From contig NZ_CP170508.1 of NCBI RefSeq assembly GCF_052055875.1, positions 248,001 to 312,000 of the forward strand: DNA of 64,000 nucleotides. The letters run 5' to 3'. The stretch comes from Methanosphaerula subterraneus (GTDB lineage Archaea; Halobacteriota; Methanomicrobia; Methanomicrobiales; Methanospirillaceae). Made by a program: the position numbers and the translations under genes. Within the stretch, counting starts at the first letter, position 1. Every line of letters begins with the position of its first letter. Positions 25,154 to 33,179 of the stretch are shown here, one piece after another. The notes beneath the pieces were generated by a model. It had not been told where the DNA came from, did not search any database, and saw only the letters and a program-made list of their open reading frames with translations.

Positions 25154-25480
25154 TCACGATTGTTTTTTTGTCTGTTCAACATCCGAACGCGCCTGTCTGC
25201 CGCGGTAATAGCCGAAGAAGTATCCGATCACCAGTGCTCCTGCGGCTGCCTGCAGGCAGAAGAAGAGTGTCTCGATCTCGCCGCTCGGCGGTGTATAGAT
25301 CGAACTGAACCAGGGTGTATACCCTGTCGATTCGATGACCCTGCTCGCACTGTCATCAGTGCCGCCCCAGGCCTCCTGGCCGGGCGGAAGGGTGCCTGCG
25401 ATCTGGGTGTTCACCACCACGAAGATTCCGGCGAAGACAACAACAGCCAGGACGGCGATGATTTCAAGGGAGTACTTCAT
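25154..25480 (-). CDS. cbiN: Cobalt transport protein CbiN
   Basis: Small auxiliary subunit of the CbiMNQO cobalt importer, 108 residues with two membrane helices (about 5-25 and 72-92) flanking an extracytoplasmic loop with GGTDDSASRVIESTGYTPWF, a family hallmark. Start overlaps the cbiM stop (ATGA). It ends with a basic-polar tail. Confidence 0.9.
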   Translation of the reverse strand: MKYSLEIIAVLAVVVFAGIFVVVNTQIAGTLPPGQEAWGGTDDSASRVIESTGYTPWFSSIYTPPSGEIETLFFCLQAAAGALVIGYFFGYYRGRQARSDVEQTKKQS

Positions 25481-26172
25481 GAGAACGCCTCCTTCATTTT
25501 ATCTGACTGCGCGGGGCTGATGACGCCGAGGGTTATGAGGATATCCGGCCTCACCTGGTTGATGTATTTGAAGGTGAGCGCAAGGAAGATTCCTTCGATG
25601 ATGGCGAGTGGCACCTGGGTCAACGCAAAGATCCCGGAGAACATGAAGAATGAGGTCATATACCCGCCGGCTGCTGCCGGGAATGCGAGTGAGAGCTGAA
25701 CTGACGTGATCACGTAGGTGAAGATATCTGCCAGGGCCGATGCCAGGAAGACGTTCACGATCGTATTCAGATTGATCGCCTTTCCTCCCCGGTAGACCCA
25801 GTAGCCCAGGAGAGGTCCGCAGATCCCCATCGAAAAGACGTTTGCGCCGAGTGTTGTGAGCCCGCCGTGTGCAAGGAAGAGGGCCTGGTAGGTCAACACG
25901 ATGATGCTCAGTATCGAGGTGATGAACGGGCCGAACATGATCGCACTGAGTCCAGTCCCTGTCGGGTGAGAGCAGCTCCCATTGACCGACGGCATCTTCA
26001 GCGACGAGAGGACGAAGATGAAGGCGCCGCAGACTGCAAGCAATGGGAGGGCGTTCCTGTTCTCTCTTACAAGACGGTTGAGCTGGTAGATCCCATTCGC
26101 TATGAATGGCGCAGAGACTGCAAACCAGAACAGACACCATTGAAGCGGAAGAAACCCTTCCATTATGTGCAT
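25477..26172 (-). CDS. cbiM: Cobalt ECF transporter substrate-binding protein CbiM
   Basis: Substrate-capture component. The N-terminus MHIMEG provides the metal-binding MxHIxEG-like motif (His2), and NGSCSHPTGTGLSAIMFGP (residues about 64-82) holds the second conserved His. 231 residues, about six helices. First gene of the cobalt uptake operon that supplies the corrin genes at the left of the window. On the - strand TTTATTTAATTAG around 26200-26212 is a plausible box A close to the start. Direct and inverted TTGTTCGA copies lie at 26246-26281. Confidence 0.93.
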   Translation of the reverse strand: MHIMEGFLPLQWCLFWFAVSAPFIANGIYQLNRLVRENRNALPLLAVCGAFIFVLSSLKMPSVNGSCSHPTGTGLSAIMFGPFITSILSIIVLTYQALFLAHGGLTTLGANVFSMGICGPLLGYWVYRGGKAINLNTIVNVFLASALADIFTYVITSVQLSLAFPAAAGGYMTSFFMFSGIFALTQVPLAIIEGIFLALTFKYINQVRPDILITLGVISPAQSDKMKEAFS

Positions 26173-26245
26173 ACTAGTCCCTCATACAAGTATTCTTGAT
26201 CTAATTAAATAAAACTTGGGTATTCCAGAATCACTCTTTCGTAAT

Positions 26246-26281
26246 TTGTTCGAATAACTCATCAGAACGATCATTGTTCGA
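26246..26281 (-). promoter_or_regulatory. Repeated TTGTTCGA motif upstream of cbiM
   Basis: TTGTTCGA occurs at 26246-26253 and 26274-26281, with an inverted partner GAACGA at 26265-26270, in the 135-bp spacer between purB and cbiM and upstream of the putative box A. It may be a regulator site controlling cobalt uptake. No riboswitch-like structure was seen. Confidence 0.3.
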
Positions 26282-26307
26282 TCAGTTGAAAGGGTGGGGT
26301 GATCTTT

Positions 26308-27645
26308 TCAGCAGAGCAACGAGAGCTTTTTGACCACCCTGTCGACCTGCTCCACCGAGGTTCCAATGTAATTGTCAGGGTTCAGCAGCGCCACCACCTC
26401 ATCAGGTTTGACAAGTGCCGAGACTTCTGCCTTCTCTTTCAGCACCTCGGCCAGGTGCCGCTGCTCAGCCCTGGCCTGCATCGACGCCTCGCGCATCAGT
26501 TCGTGGGCTACCTGTCGGTCCATCCCGCGTTCGGTCAGGGTGATCATGACGGCCTCTGCCATGTTCACTCCATGGAGCAGGTCCAGGTTCCGTCGTATCT
26601 GGTCTTTGTTGATCTTCAGGCCTTCAAGAACTCTGGTCATGAGATGGATGATGTGATCTGCCAGTACCGATGCCTCAGGGAAGATCACCCGCTCACACGA
26701 GGAGTTGGTCAGGTCTCGTTCGTCCCAGAGTGTGTTGTTTCCGAGGGCCGGCTCGACCGCTGCCCGTACAACCCTGGCCAGTCCGCAGACCTGTTCACTT
26801 TTGATCGGGTTTCGCTTATGCGGCATGGTGCTCGACCCAACCTGGTTCTTCCCGAAGGCCTCCTCGACCTCTGCGATCTCAGTCCGCTGTAAGGATCTGA
26901 TCTCGATCCCTATCTTGTCGAGGGTCGTCGCGACATTCGCCAGGAACAGGAAATACTCGGCATACCGATCGCGTGAGATCACCTGGTTGGAGACGTCGAC
27001 TGCCCCGAGGTCGAGATAGGCCATCATCTTCTCCATCACCTCGATCCCTTTCGGTCCGATTGCTGCCTGGGTTCCTACCGCGCCGGTCAACTGCCCCACT
27101 TCGACCCGAGGCCGGAGTTGCTGCAGCCGTTCGATATGACGCCCGACTTCACTTGACCATATTGCAAACCTGAGGCCGTATGTGGTCGGTACACCGATCT
27201 GCCCGTGTGTCCTGCCTGCGCAGACCAGTGTCCTGGTCTCCTCTGCCCGTTTCAACAGAACAGAGAGGAGTCCCCTGAGTCCTTCATCGATCAGTTTCAG
27301 GCTCGCCTTAACCTGGAGGCCAGTCGCTGTGTCGAGCATATCATTGGAGGTGGCCCCAAAATGGACCCATGCCCCTGCTTCGCCACATACCTCAGCCAGG
27401 GCTTTTACAATCGCCATCATGTCATGGCTGATCTCAGCCTCAATCTCCTTGGCTCGCTCCAGGCTTGCCGTTGCCGCATTTAACTCGATCGATTCGGCCG
27501 CCTCTTCTGGGATCATTCCGCAGGCAGCCTCGGCCTTTGCAAGCCCGACCTCTGCGGCAACGATACATCTGAATCTGTGCTCCTCGCCCCAGATCTCGCG
27601 CATCGCTGCTGTCCCGTACCTGAACTCAATCGGATGGATCGCCAT
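26308..27645 (-). CDS. purB: Adenylosuccinate lyase
   Basis: Releases fumarate from SAICAR and from adenylosuccinate in purine synthesis. 445 residues with the fumarase/aspartase superfamily blocks: HFGATSNDMLDT (about 85-96), TGAVGTQAAIG, the signature GSSTMPHKRNPIKSE (about 265-280, catalytic Ser loop) and a helical C-terminus. Cytosolic tetramer in known relatives. Divergent from the radical SAM gene. Confidence 0.94.
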   Translation of the reverse strand: MAIHPIEFRYGTAAMREIWGEEHRFRCIVAAEVGLAKAEAACGMIPEEAAESIELNAATASLERAKEIEAEISHDMMAIVKALAEVCGEAGAWVHFGATSNDMLDTATGLQVKASLKLIDEGLRGLLSVLLKRAEETRTLVCAGRTHGQIGVPTTYGLRFAIWSSEVGRHIERLQQLRPRVEVGQLTGAVGTQAAIGPKGIEVMEKMMAYLDLGAVDVSNQVISRDRYAEYFLFLANVATTLDKIGIEIRSLQRTEIAEVEEAFGKNQVGSSTMPHKRNPIKSEQVCGLARVVRAAVEPALGNNTLWDERDLTNSSCERVIFPEASVLADHIIHLMTRVLEGLKINKDQIRRNLDLLHGVNMAEAVMITLTERGMDRQVAHELMREASMQARAEQRHLAEVLKEKAEVSALVKPDEVVALLNPDNYIGTSVEQVDRVVKKLSLLC

Positions 27646-27713
27646 ACTACTGGATCATTGCATGGATATCCATAAAAAAGGGATGCAGATCCCGATTCAA
27701 GAAAACGATTATT

Positions 27714-28862
27714 ATGTTTTGGACTGAAGTATACAGGATTCTTTTGTATTACCATCTGATCTTGACCGACAACTGCAATCTCTGCTGCTCATACTGTAGA
27801 GGAAAGGCGTTTGAATGCCTTGAGGGTGAGGATGAGTTTGGAGAGATAGATTGCGCGCTCCCCGTGGAACTGGACATTGACCTGGATCTGCTCTATTCAT
27901 TTCTGGCCAGGGACCCTGAAGCGGCACTGACCTTTTATGGGGGTGAACCTCTGCTCAGGAGGGATCTCATTGAGGAGATTATGCAACACGCCCCCGTCTC
28001 GAGGTTTCTGCTCCATACCAATGGTGTGCTGCTGGACCGACTGAAATCCGAGGTGGTTGCCAATCTCGATACAATCCTGGTCTCGATCGATGGCCCGAAA
28101 CCTCTGACCGATCTGCACCGTGGTGAGGGAACCTACAACAGGGTGATCGCTGCACTTTCGGGACTCTCTGCGGCCGGCTTTAAAGGCGAACTGATCGGGA
28201 GGATGACCGTCGACGAGCAGACCGATATCTATGCTGCGGTCAGGGGGCTTGCAGAGAACACCGACTATCCGTTCACCTCGCTTCACTGGCAACTCGATGC
28301 CAACTACTCACATGACTTCCAGAACCGGGATTTTGTTCACTGGGTGGAGTCCTCGTACAATCCGGGAATCAGCCGGCTGGTCGAGTACTGGGTCAGTGTG
28401 ATGCGCGAACAGGAGCAGGTCCTCCGGTGGTACCCGTTCCTCGACACGATGGAGGACCTGCTTCTCGGACGGACGAGTCGTCTTCGGTGTGGGTCTGGGT
28501 ATGCGAATTATACGATCCTGACTGATGGTTCGATCGTTCCCTGTCCGGTGATGATCGGTATGAAACAGTATTATCTTGGGCATATCGCGACCACCGACCC
28601 GGGAAGTCTGAAACAGGTGACGATCGGTGGTCACTGCAGGGACTGCGCGATTACTGGATTCTGTGGCGGACGGTGTCTGTACTCAAATATCATTGCACCC
28701 TGGCCGGAGGAAGGGAGAACGAGGGTCTGTGAGACCATTCACCACCTCCATGCTTCTCTGACGGCAGCGCTTCCTGAGGTTCGCGAACTGATCAGCGAGG
28801 GACATATCGCCCTGACTGATTTCTGCCATTCCAAGTTCAATGGCTGTGAGATCATTCCCTAG
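27714..28862 (+). CDS. Radical SAM/SPASM enzyme, AF0577-like (putative peptide modification)
   Basis: 372-382 residues. CNLCCSYC gives the CxxxCxxC [4Fe-4S] cluster motif of radical SAM enzymes, TFYGGEPLLR the GGE motif, and VSIDG follows. The C-terminus has a SPASM-type cysteine set: RCGSGYANYTILTDGSIVPCPV, GHCRDCAITGFCGGRCLYSN split around residues 260-335, plus a later Cys. Family recall: the AF0577 group of putative peptide-modifying enzymes. A TTG at 27744 giving MYYHLILTDNCNL is an attractive alternative start because it has an AGGA-like site and family-like N-terminus. No obvious precursor peptide gene nearby. Confidence 0.82.
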   Translation: MFWTEVYRILLYYHLILTDNCNLCCSYCRGKAFECLEGEDEFGEIDCALPVELDIDLDLLYSFLARDPEAALTFYGGEPLLRRDLIEEIMQHAPVSRFLLHTNGVLLDRLKSEVVANLDTILVSIDGPKPLTDLHRGEGTYNRVIAALSGLSAAGFKGELIGRMTVDEQTDIYAAVRGLAENTDYPFTSLHWQLDANYSHDFQNRDFVHWVESSYNPGISRLVEYWVSVMREQEQVLRWYPFLDTMEDLLLGRTSRLRCGSGYANYTILTDGSIVPCPVMIGMKQYYLGHIATTDPGSLKQVTIGGHCRDCAITGFCGGRCLYSNIIAPWPEEGRTRVCETIHHLHASLTAALPEVRELISEGHIALTDFCHSKFNGCEIIP

Positions 28863-29093
28863 GTTGCACCCCGTTAAACGATCCACCCACTCTTTCCCGG
28901 ATATAAACAATAGGCTGATGGGGGGAAATTTTGAGTGACAGGTGATTGTCCCTCTTTTCATATCTGCGCTCCCCTGAAGAATCTGATAGTTGTGGAGGCC
29001 CGACCTCGGTCAATTGTTGGGCAATTGAAATTATGCTCCAGTTCCGCCTCATCAGATAGTAAAAAAGCGGTTGTGCACAGATAGGTATACAGA

Positions 29094-31109
29094 ATGACTG
29101 CACTTGACGACTGGTTCCCGTACAGCGCGTACAGGCCCCATCAGCGGGAGATGCTCGAGACCTCTGCCGCCATAGCGGCGCAGGGGGGGATTGCGATGAT
29201 CGACGCGCCCACCGGGAGCGGGAAGTCCAGTGTGATTGCGGCTCTGCTCAGCGAGAGCAGGGGAAGAAAGGTGATCGTCGCTGTCCGGACTGTCAGCCAG
29301 TTGAACACCTTTATCCGGGAGCTCCAACTGATCAGAAAGAAACAGCGCTCCTTGAAGTTTGCATACCTGGTCGGCAAGGGATCGATGTGTCCTCTCGGCG
29401 GGGAAGGGGATGTCTATCGACGGTGCGAGGGGGTCAAGGCCTTCTCTTCGGCTCTGATGCGTGAACAGGCCCAGAAGGGGATGCTCAATCCGGCGAAGGA
29501 TCCTCAGATCCGAAACCAGATCCGGCGTATGGACAAGGATCACCCTCTTATCTGTCCGTATTACGTCAACAGCAGGATCTTTGTCCAGAGTGAGGATCTC
29601 TCTCTGAAGATGGTCCCATCAGGACAGCTTCGTTCCAGGGCAGACCGAATCGGATCTGAGGCGGTCGCGCCCCGGCAGCTCCATGAACTCTGTGGGGAGA
29701 TCTGCCCGTACGAGGCGATGCTCCATGCGGCCAGGCACGCCGATGTCATTGTGTTGAACTATCACCACCTCTTCACCGATGAGATCAGGGATCAGTTGTA
29801 CACTTCTCTGGGGATTGAGTCGCCAGGTGACGTACTGCTGTTGATCGATGAAGCGCACAACTGTGGGGATACTGTGCAGAGCATCCAGAGCGTTTCGCTC
29901 GATGACCGGTCGCTCGAACAGGCCTCGCATGAACTGGCTGCTCTTCGGCGGCACCTGAACTGTGTAGAGCCCGTCGAGCAGGTGCTGCCCCAGATCACGA
30001 ACTTTATGCAGGCCCTGAAGCGATCTACCGAGGTGGAGGACTGGTTTGACCCTTCGATCTTCAACAGAATGGTGATTCGCGGGTCGCTATACCGACAGAT
30101 CGAGGAGGTGGTCGAGGACCTGCAGACGATCACTGAGTTTATCCGGGAGAAGAACACCAAGGCCGGTGAGTACAAGGAGACGGCGATCGAACAACTGGCT
30201 GATTTCCTCTATCGGATCTACCGTTCATCAGCTGACCCAGCGTACCTGACCGTCTTCCGACGACTCGATGAGGACCGGATCGCTCTTGAAGTCCGGAACA
30301 TCGACCCTGCTGACAGGTTGCAGGCCATTGCCCGGGCCCATGCCTGTTGTATCATGATCAGTGGAACACTCTCCCCTGTGGAGAGTTATCGGCGGTATTA
30401 TTTCGGGGATCTGCCGGTGACGATGATCTCGCTGCCGAATGCATTCCCGACGAAGAACAGGCTGATCCTCTGCAGCACCGACATCACCACCGCGTACAGT
30501 ATGCGTCAGAGTAATGAGAACCTCGCAGCCATCGATGCCTATATCACTGCTTTTGCGACGGTCAAAGGGAACATTGCGGTCTATTTCCCGTCGTATCAAC
30601 TGCTTGAGACATTTGCCGAGCGGTGCAGACGGAAGGTCTCAGGGAGAACGCTCTTCGTCGAGCCCAAGGATTCTGTTGATGCCGGGGCTGCGCTGAAGGC
30701 TTTTATGGATCTCCCCCGGCAGGGGGGGGCGAATGGAATGATGTTTGCGGTCTGTGGTGGTAAATGGAGTGAAGGGCTCGATTATCGCGGAGAGATGTTG
30801 AGTGGTGCGCTCGTCATTGGCCTTCCGCTGGCACCGTTCAACAAGGTCAGAAAGATGGTAATCGACTACTTTCGACATAAGTTCGGCGACGAGGGGGAGT
30901 TTATTTCGTACACCCTCCCAGCGATCAACCGGGCCACCCAGGCGCTTGGCAGGGTGCTGAGGACCCCGGAGGATCGAGGGGTGCTGGTGCTTGGTGAGAA
31001 GCGTTTCTGGGAGGAGCGGGTGAAGGGTGGTCTCTCTCAGTGGATGCAGCAGGAGATGAAACCCTGTGACGCATCGACCTTTCGGGAGGCCATTAAAAGA
31101 TGGCGCTGA
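29094..31109 (+). CDS. XPD/Rad3-like Fe-S DNA helicase (DinG family)
   Basis: ATP-dependent 5'-3' DNA helicase of superfamily 2. 671 residues: Walker A DAPTGSGKSS (38-47), DEAH box LLIDEAHN (about residue 255), and C-terminal motif VI region QALGRVLRTPEDRG. Cysteines 99, 111, 154 and 204 (with Cys200 nearby) fit the iron-sulfur domain inserted between Walker A and B. Likely role in DNA repair. It overlaps the downstream alkyltransferase gene by 10 bp, consistent with a repair pair. Confidence 0.9.
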   Translation: MTALDDWFPYSAYRPHQREMLETSAAIAAQGGIAMIDAPTGSGKSSVIAALLSESRGRKVIVAVRTVSQLNTFIRELQLIRKKQRSLKFAYLVGKGSMCPLGGEGDVYRRCEGVKAFSSALMREQAQKGMLNPAKDPQIRNQIRRMDKDHPLICPYYVNSRIFVQSEDLSLKMVPSGQLRSRADRIGSEAVAPRQLHELCGEICPYEAMLHAARHADVIVLNYHHLFTDEIRDQLYTSLGIESPGDVLLLIDEAHNCGDTVQSIQSVSLDDRSLEQASHELAALRRHLNCVEPVEQVLPQITNFMQALKRSTEVEDWFDPSIFNRMVIRGSLYRQIEEVVEDLQTITEFIREKNTKAGEYKETAIEQLADFLYRIYRSSADPAYLTVFRRLDEDRIALEVRNIDPADRLQAIARAHACCIMISGTLSPVESYRRYYFGDLPVTMISLPNAFPTKNRLILCSTDITTAYSMRQSNENLAAIDAYITAFATVKGNIAVYFPSYQLLETFAERCRRKVSGRTLFVEPKDSVDAGAALKAFMDLPRQGGANGMMFAVCGGKWSEGLDYRGEMLSGALVIGLPLAPFNKVRKMVIDYFRHKFGDEGEFISYTLPAINRATQALGRVLRTPEDRGVLVLGEKRFWEERVKGGLSQWMQQEMKPCDASTFREAIKRWR

Positions 31110-31546
31110 TGGAGGGTGTCACCAGGTTTCAGGACTGGTCGGTCCATGTGATCTGGGAGGAGGGCTGCATTCATCGGGTCTGGTTCTCTGATGAGGAACC
31201 CTCAGGTGAGGTGCCTCTCCTGCTCTCCCAGTACCTCCATGGTGAGCAGGTCGACCTGAGTTCTCTGTCTGTTTCGGGAATAATTGGTGACAGCCTCAAG
31301 GCCAGGATCTACCGTGCCGTCAGGCAGGTGCCCTTCGGGTCGACCGCCACGTATGGTGCAATTGCTCATCTGGTCGGTACCGGCCCCCGAGTTGTTGGTC
31401 TGGCGATGAAACAGAACAGGACGCCGTTGCTGATTCCCTGTCACCGGATTGTAGCTGCCAGTGGTCCAGGTGGGTTTACCCCGTCCCTTTCGATCAAACT
31501 GGCCCTTCTCGCGATGGAGAAGCGCCTCTCATGCCGTGAGGTATAA
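31100..31546 (+). CDS. ogt: Methylated-DNA--protein-cysteine methyltransferase
   Basis: Removes O6-alkyl groups from guanine by transfer to its own cysteine. 148 residues with the MGMT DNA-binding helix (PFGSTATYGAIAHLVG, GLAMKQNRTPLLI) and the acceptor motif IPCHRIV near residue 115. The start lies inside the helicase 3' end, so the two repair genes are probably co-translated. Confidence 0.92.
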   Translation: MALMEGVTRFQDWSVHVIWEEGCIHRVWFSDEEPSGEVPLLLSQYLHGEQVDLSSLSVSGIIGDSLKARIYRAVRQVPFGSTATYGAIAHLVGTGPRVVGLAMKQNRTPLLIPCHRIVAASGPGGFTPSLSIKLALLAMEKRLSCREV

Positions 31547-31641
31547 GTGAGTTCATGGAGAATAGGATAAGAACGGCAAACCTGGGACGGACGAAATGTG
31601 TCGATGATGGACCTGGTTCTGTGAAACGGAGAGAGAAGAAG

Positions 31642-31890
31642 ATGAAGGTGTTGGTCCTAGGAGCTGGAACTGTCGGTCTATCCGTGGCTGCCTGGCTTTC
31701 AGCGGTGTGCGAAGTCTGTGCTGTCACGGGAAAGCGGAAGGCGGCTGTCATCAAAGGCCGGATCACGGAGATCAGTCTCTTGAATGGGGCTGTGGTCACC
31801 GTTGGCGCCCGTCATGGGATCGAAACACCTGTCAACACCTGTATCGCGGATCAGATCCGATTCAGAGACCCTTCCCAACCGGTGACCTGA
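31642..31890 (+). pseudogene. panE: Ketopantoate reductase remnant with internal deletion
   Basis: The 82-residue product starts like the Rossmann domain of 2-dehydropantoate 2-reductase (MKVLVLGAGTVGLSVAAWLS) and, after about 40 residues, jumps in frame to a typical PanE C-terminus (ITEISLLNGAVVTVGARHGIETPVN). Normal enzymes are about 300 residues, so some 200 central codons, including most of the catalytic region, are missing. The frame is open further upstream to 31555, but the natural start is ATG 31642 after a GAGAGAAG ribosome site. Probably non-functional; a truncated NADP-binding stub is possible. Confidence 0.7.
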
Positions 31891-31892
31891 AC

Positions 31893-32480
31893 GTGCGGTC
31901 TGCAATTGTTCTGGTGGGTGGTGAAGCTCGTCGTGCAGAAGGGCGGGAGAAGTACTTCTTTTCGTACGATGGGACGACCTTCATAGAGCGGTTGCTGAGT
32001 ACGCTACGACAGGTGGTGGATGAGATCGTGGTCGTCGCCCGAAATGAGGAGCAGTGTGCCCGGTTCTCAGATTTCTCATCGATCCGGTGTACAACTGATA
32101 TCAGGCAGGGGATCGGACCGGTCGGTGGGTTGCACGCAGGAGTTCTTGCGGCATCCGGGGATCTGCTCTTCGTCTCTGCCTGTGATATGCCCTGCGTGCA
32201 TGCAGGGGTTGTTGATTATCTCTTCAATGCGATCGACAGGTACGAGGCTGTGATCCCCTCCTGGAATAACGAGATGCTCGAACCCCTCCACGCGGTCTAC
32301 CGGCGTGAACCGCTCCTTTCGTACCTTGCTTCGCACGAGTCTCTCTCCCTTCGAACCATGATCCGAAACCTTGACGCTCTGTATCTGCCGGTTGACGATC
32401 TGCGCAGGATCGACCCGACCTTAAAGACCTTCACCAACATCAACAAGATCGAAGAACTCGACGCGATCAACATCAGATGA
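31893..32480 (+). CDS. mobA: Molybdenum cofactor guanylyltransferase MobA-like
   Basis: Links GMP to molybdopterin to form the bis-MGD cofactor used by formylmethanofuran and formate dehydrogenases. 195 residues from GTG 31893, directly after the panE remnant stop. The nucleotide-binding loop AIVLVGGEARRAEGREKYFF stands for the usual LAGG-RxMGxDK; GPVGGLHAGV and SACDMPC (metal-binding Asp) follow, and RTFTN-like TFTNINKIEEL ends the protein. The open frame extends to 31707 but that part overlaps the remnant and lacks family similarity. The Gly-rich loop is somewhat divergent, so a related nucleotidyltransferase is possible. Confidence 0.82.
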   Translation: MRSAIVLVGGEARRAEGREKYFFSYDGTTFIERLLSTLRQVVDEIVVVARNEEQCARFSDFSSIRCTTDIRQGIGPVGGLHAGVLAASGDLLFVSACDMPCVHAGVVDYLFNAIDRYEAVIPSWNNEMLEPLHAVYRREPLLSYLASHESLSLRTMIRNLDALYLPVDDLRRIDPTLKTFTNINKIEELDAINIR

Positions 32481-32511
32481 ACGGTTGATTGGTCCCTCCT
32501 ATCTGGACTCG

Positions 32512-32518
32512 TTTTTTT
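32512..32518 (+). terminator. T-run after mobA
   Basis: Seven T residues about 32 bp after the mobA stop, followed by another T-rich stretch, suit an archaeal terminator. Confidence 0.45.
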
Positions 32519-32556
32519 GGAATTTTCGTGGTTTATCGATATGTTATTATGCTTAA

Positions 32557-32574
32557 ATGTACAATACTATACAT
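32557..32574. promoter_or_regulatory. ATGTA-N8-TACAT inverted repeat upstream of the ECF S gene
   Basis: The 18-mer ATGTACAATACTATACAT sits between an AT-rich TATA region (32540-32555) and the gene start at 32655. A closely similar element, ATGTATAATATACTATACAT, lies at 55584-55603 before the DUF2178/HTH pair, which points to a shared regulator of the small HTH type. Confidence 0.45.
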
Positions 32575-32654
32575 CGAGGTATTATTATGCGTATTATAAC
32601 TAGCCAATCAATGATGCACCGCCGATTGCATGCTCTCCTGGGGGTCGGGTCAGC

Positions 32655-33179
32655 ATGAAGTCGCGTGATATTGCAATAGCCGGTATCCTGCTCGCCATCG
32701 GGGCCATCGTCAGGTACCTGTCACTGATCATCCCCGGACCGATCGTTGCCAATCTGGTGATTGCGTTCTATTGTCTCGCTGTCATCCTGATCCTGCCGAC
32801 GGTGACTGAGGCTCTGGGAATCGGTCTGGTGGCAGGGATCATCAGTGCCCTGATCAGTCATTCGATCTTTCCACCTGGAAATCTGATCAGTGAACCGATC
32901 GGTGCCCTGGTATGCCTGGGCCTTTACCGCGTGCTGAAGAGCAGGCCGTCCTTTGGTCCGGGGCTTACGACATTCCTAGCAACACTTGCCAGCGGATTTT
33001 CGTTTGTGATCATCTCTTTGGTGGTGATGGCGCCCAAGATCCTGAGCACCTATGCGACCCTCGGTGCCTATGTCCTGGTGATCATCCCTATCGTGACGCT
33101 GGCCGCGCTTGCCAATGCGGTGATTGTGCAGATCCTGTACTTCCCGGCGGCACGGATCGTCCTGAGGGACAGGGCATGA
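32655..33179 (+). CDS. ECF transporter S component (substrate-specific subunit)
   Basis: 174-residue integral membrane protein with five to six helices: IAGILLAIGAIVRYL at the N-terminus, NLVIAFYCLAVILIL, and FPPGNLISEPIGALVCLG, a pattern of vitamin-type S components. It overlaps the fused ATPase gene (ATGA) and is followed by the T component. Because thiM and thiE come next, a thiamin precursor such as hydroxyethylthiazole or hydroxymethylpyrimidine is a reasonable guess for the substrate; mobA upstream and the 395-bp gap before thiM make this uncertain. Confidence 0.75.
   Translation: MKSRDIAIAGILLAIGAIVRYLSLIIPGPIVANLVIAFYCLAVILILPTVTEALGIGLVAGIISALISHSIFPPGNLISEPIGALVCLGLYRVLKSRPSFGPGLTTFLATLASGFSFVIISLVVMAPKILSTYATLGAYVLVIIPIVTLAALANAVIVQILYFPAARIVLRDRA

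Noticed and set aside
26173..26307. Cobalamin riboswitch before cbiM
   Set aside because: The spacer is only 135 bp, lacks a B12-box-like sequence and shows only short TTGTTCGA repeats.
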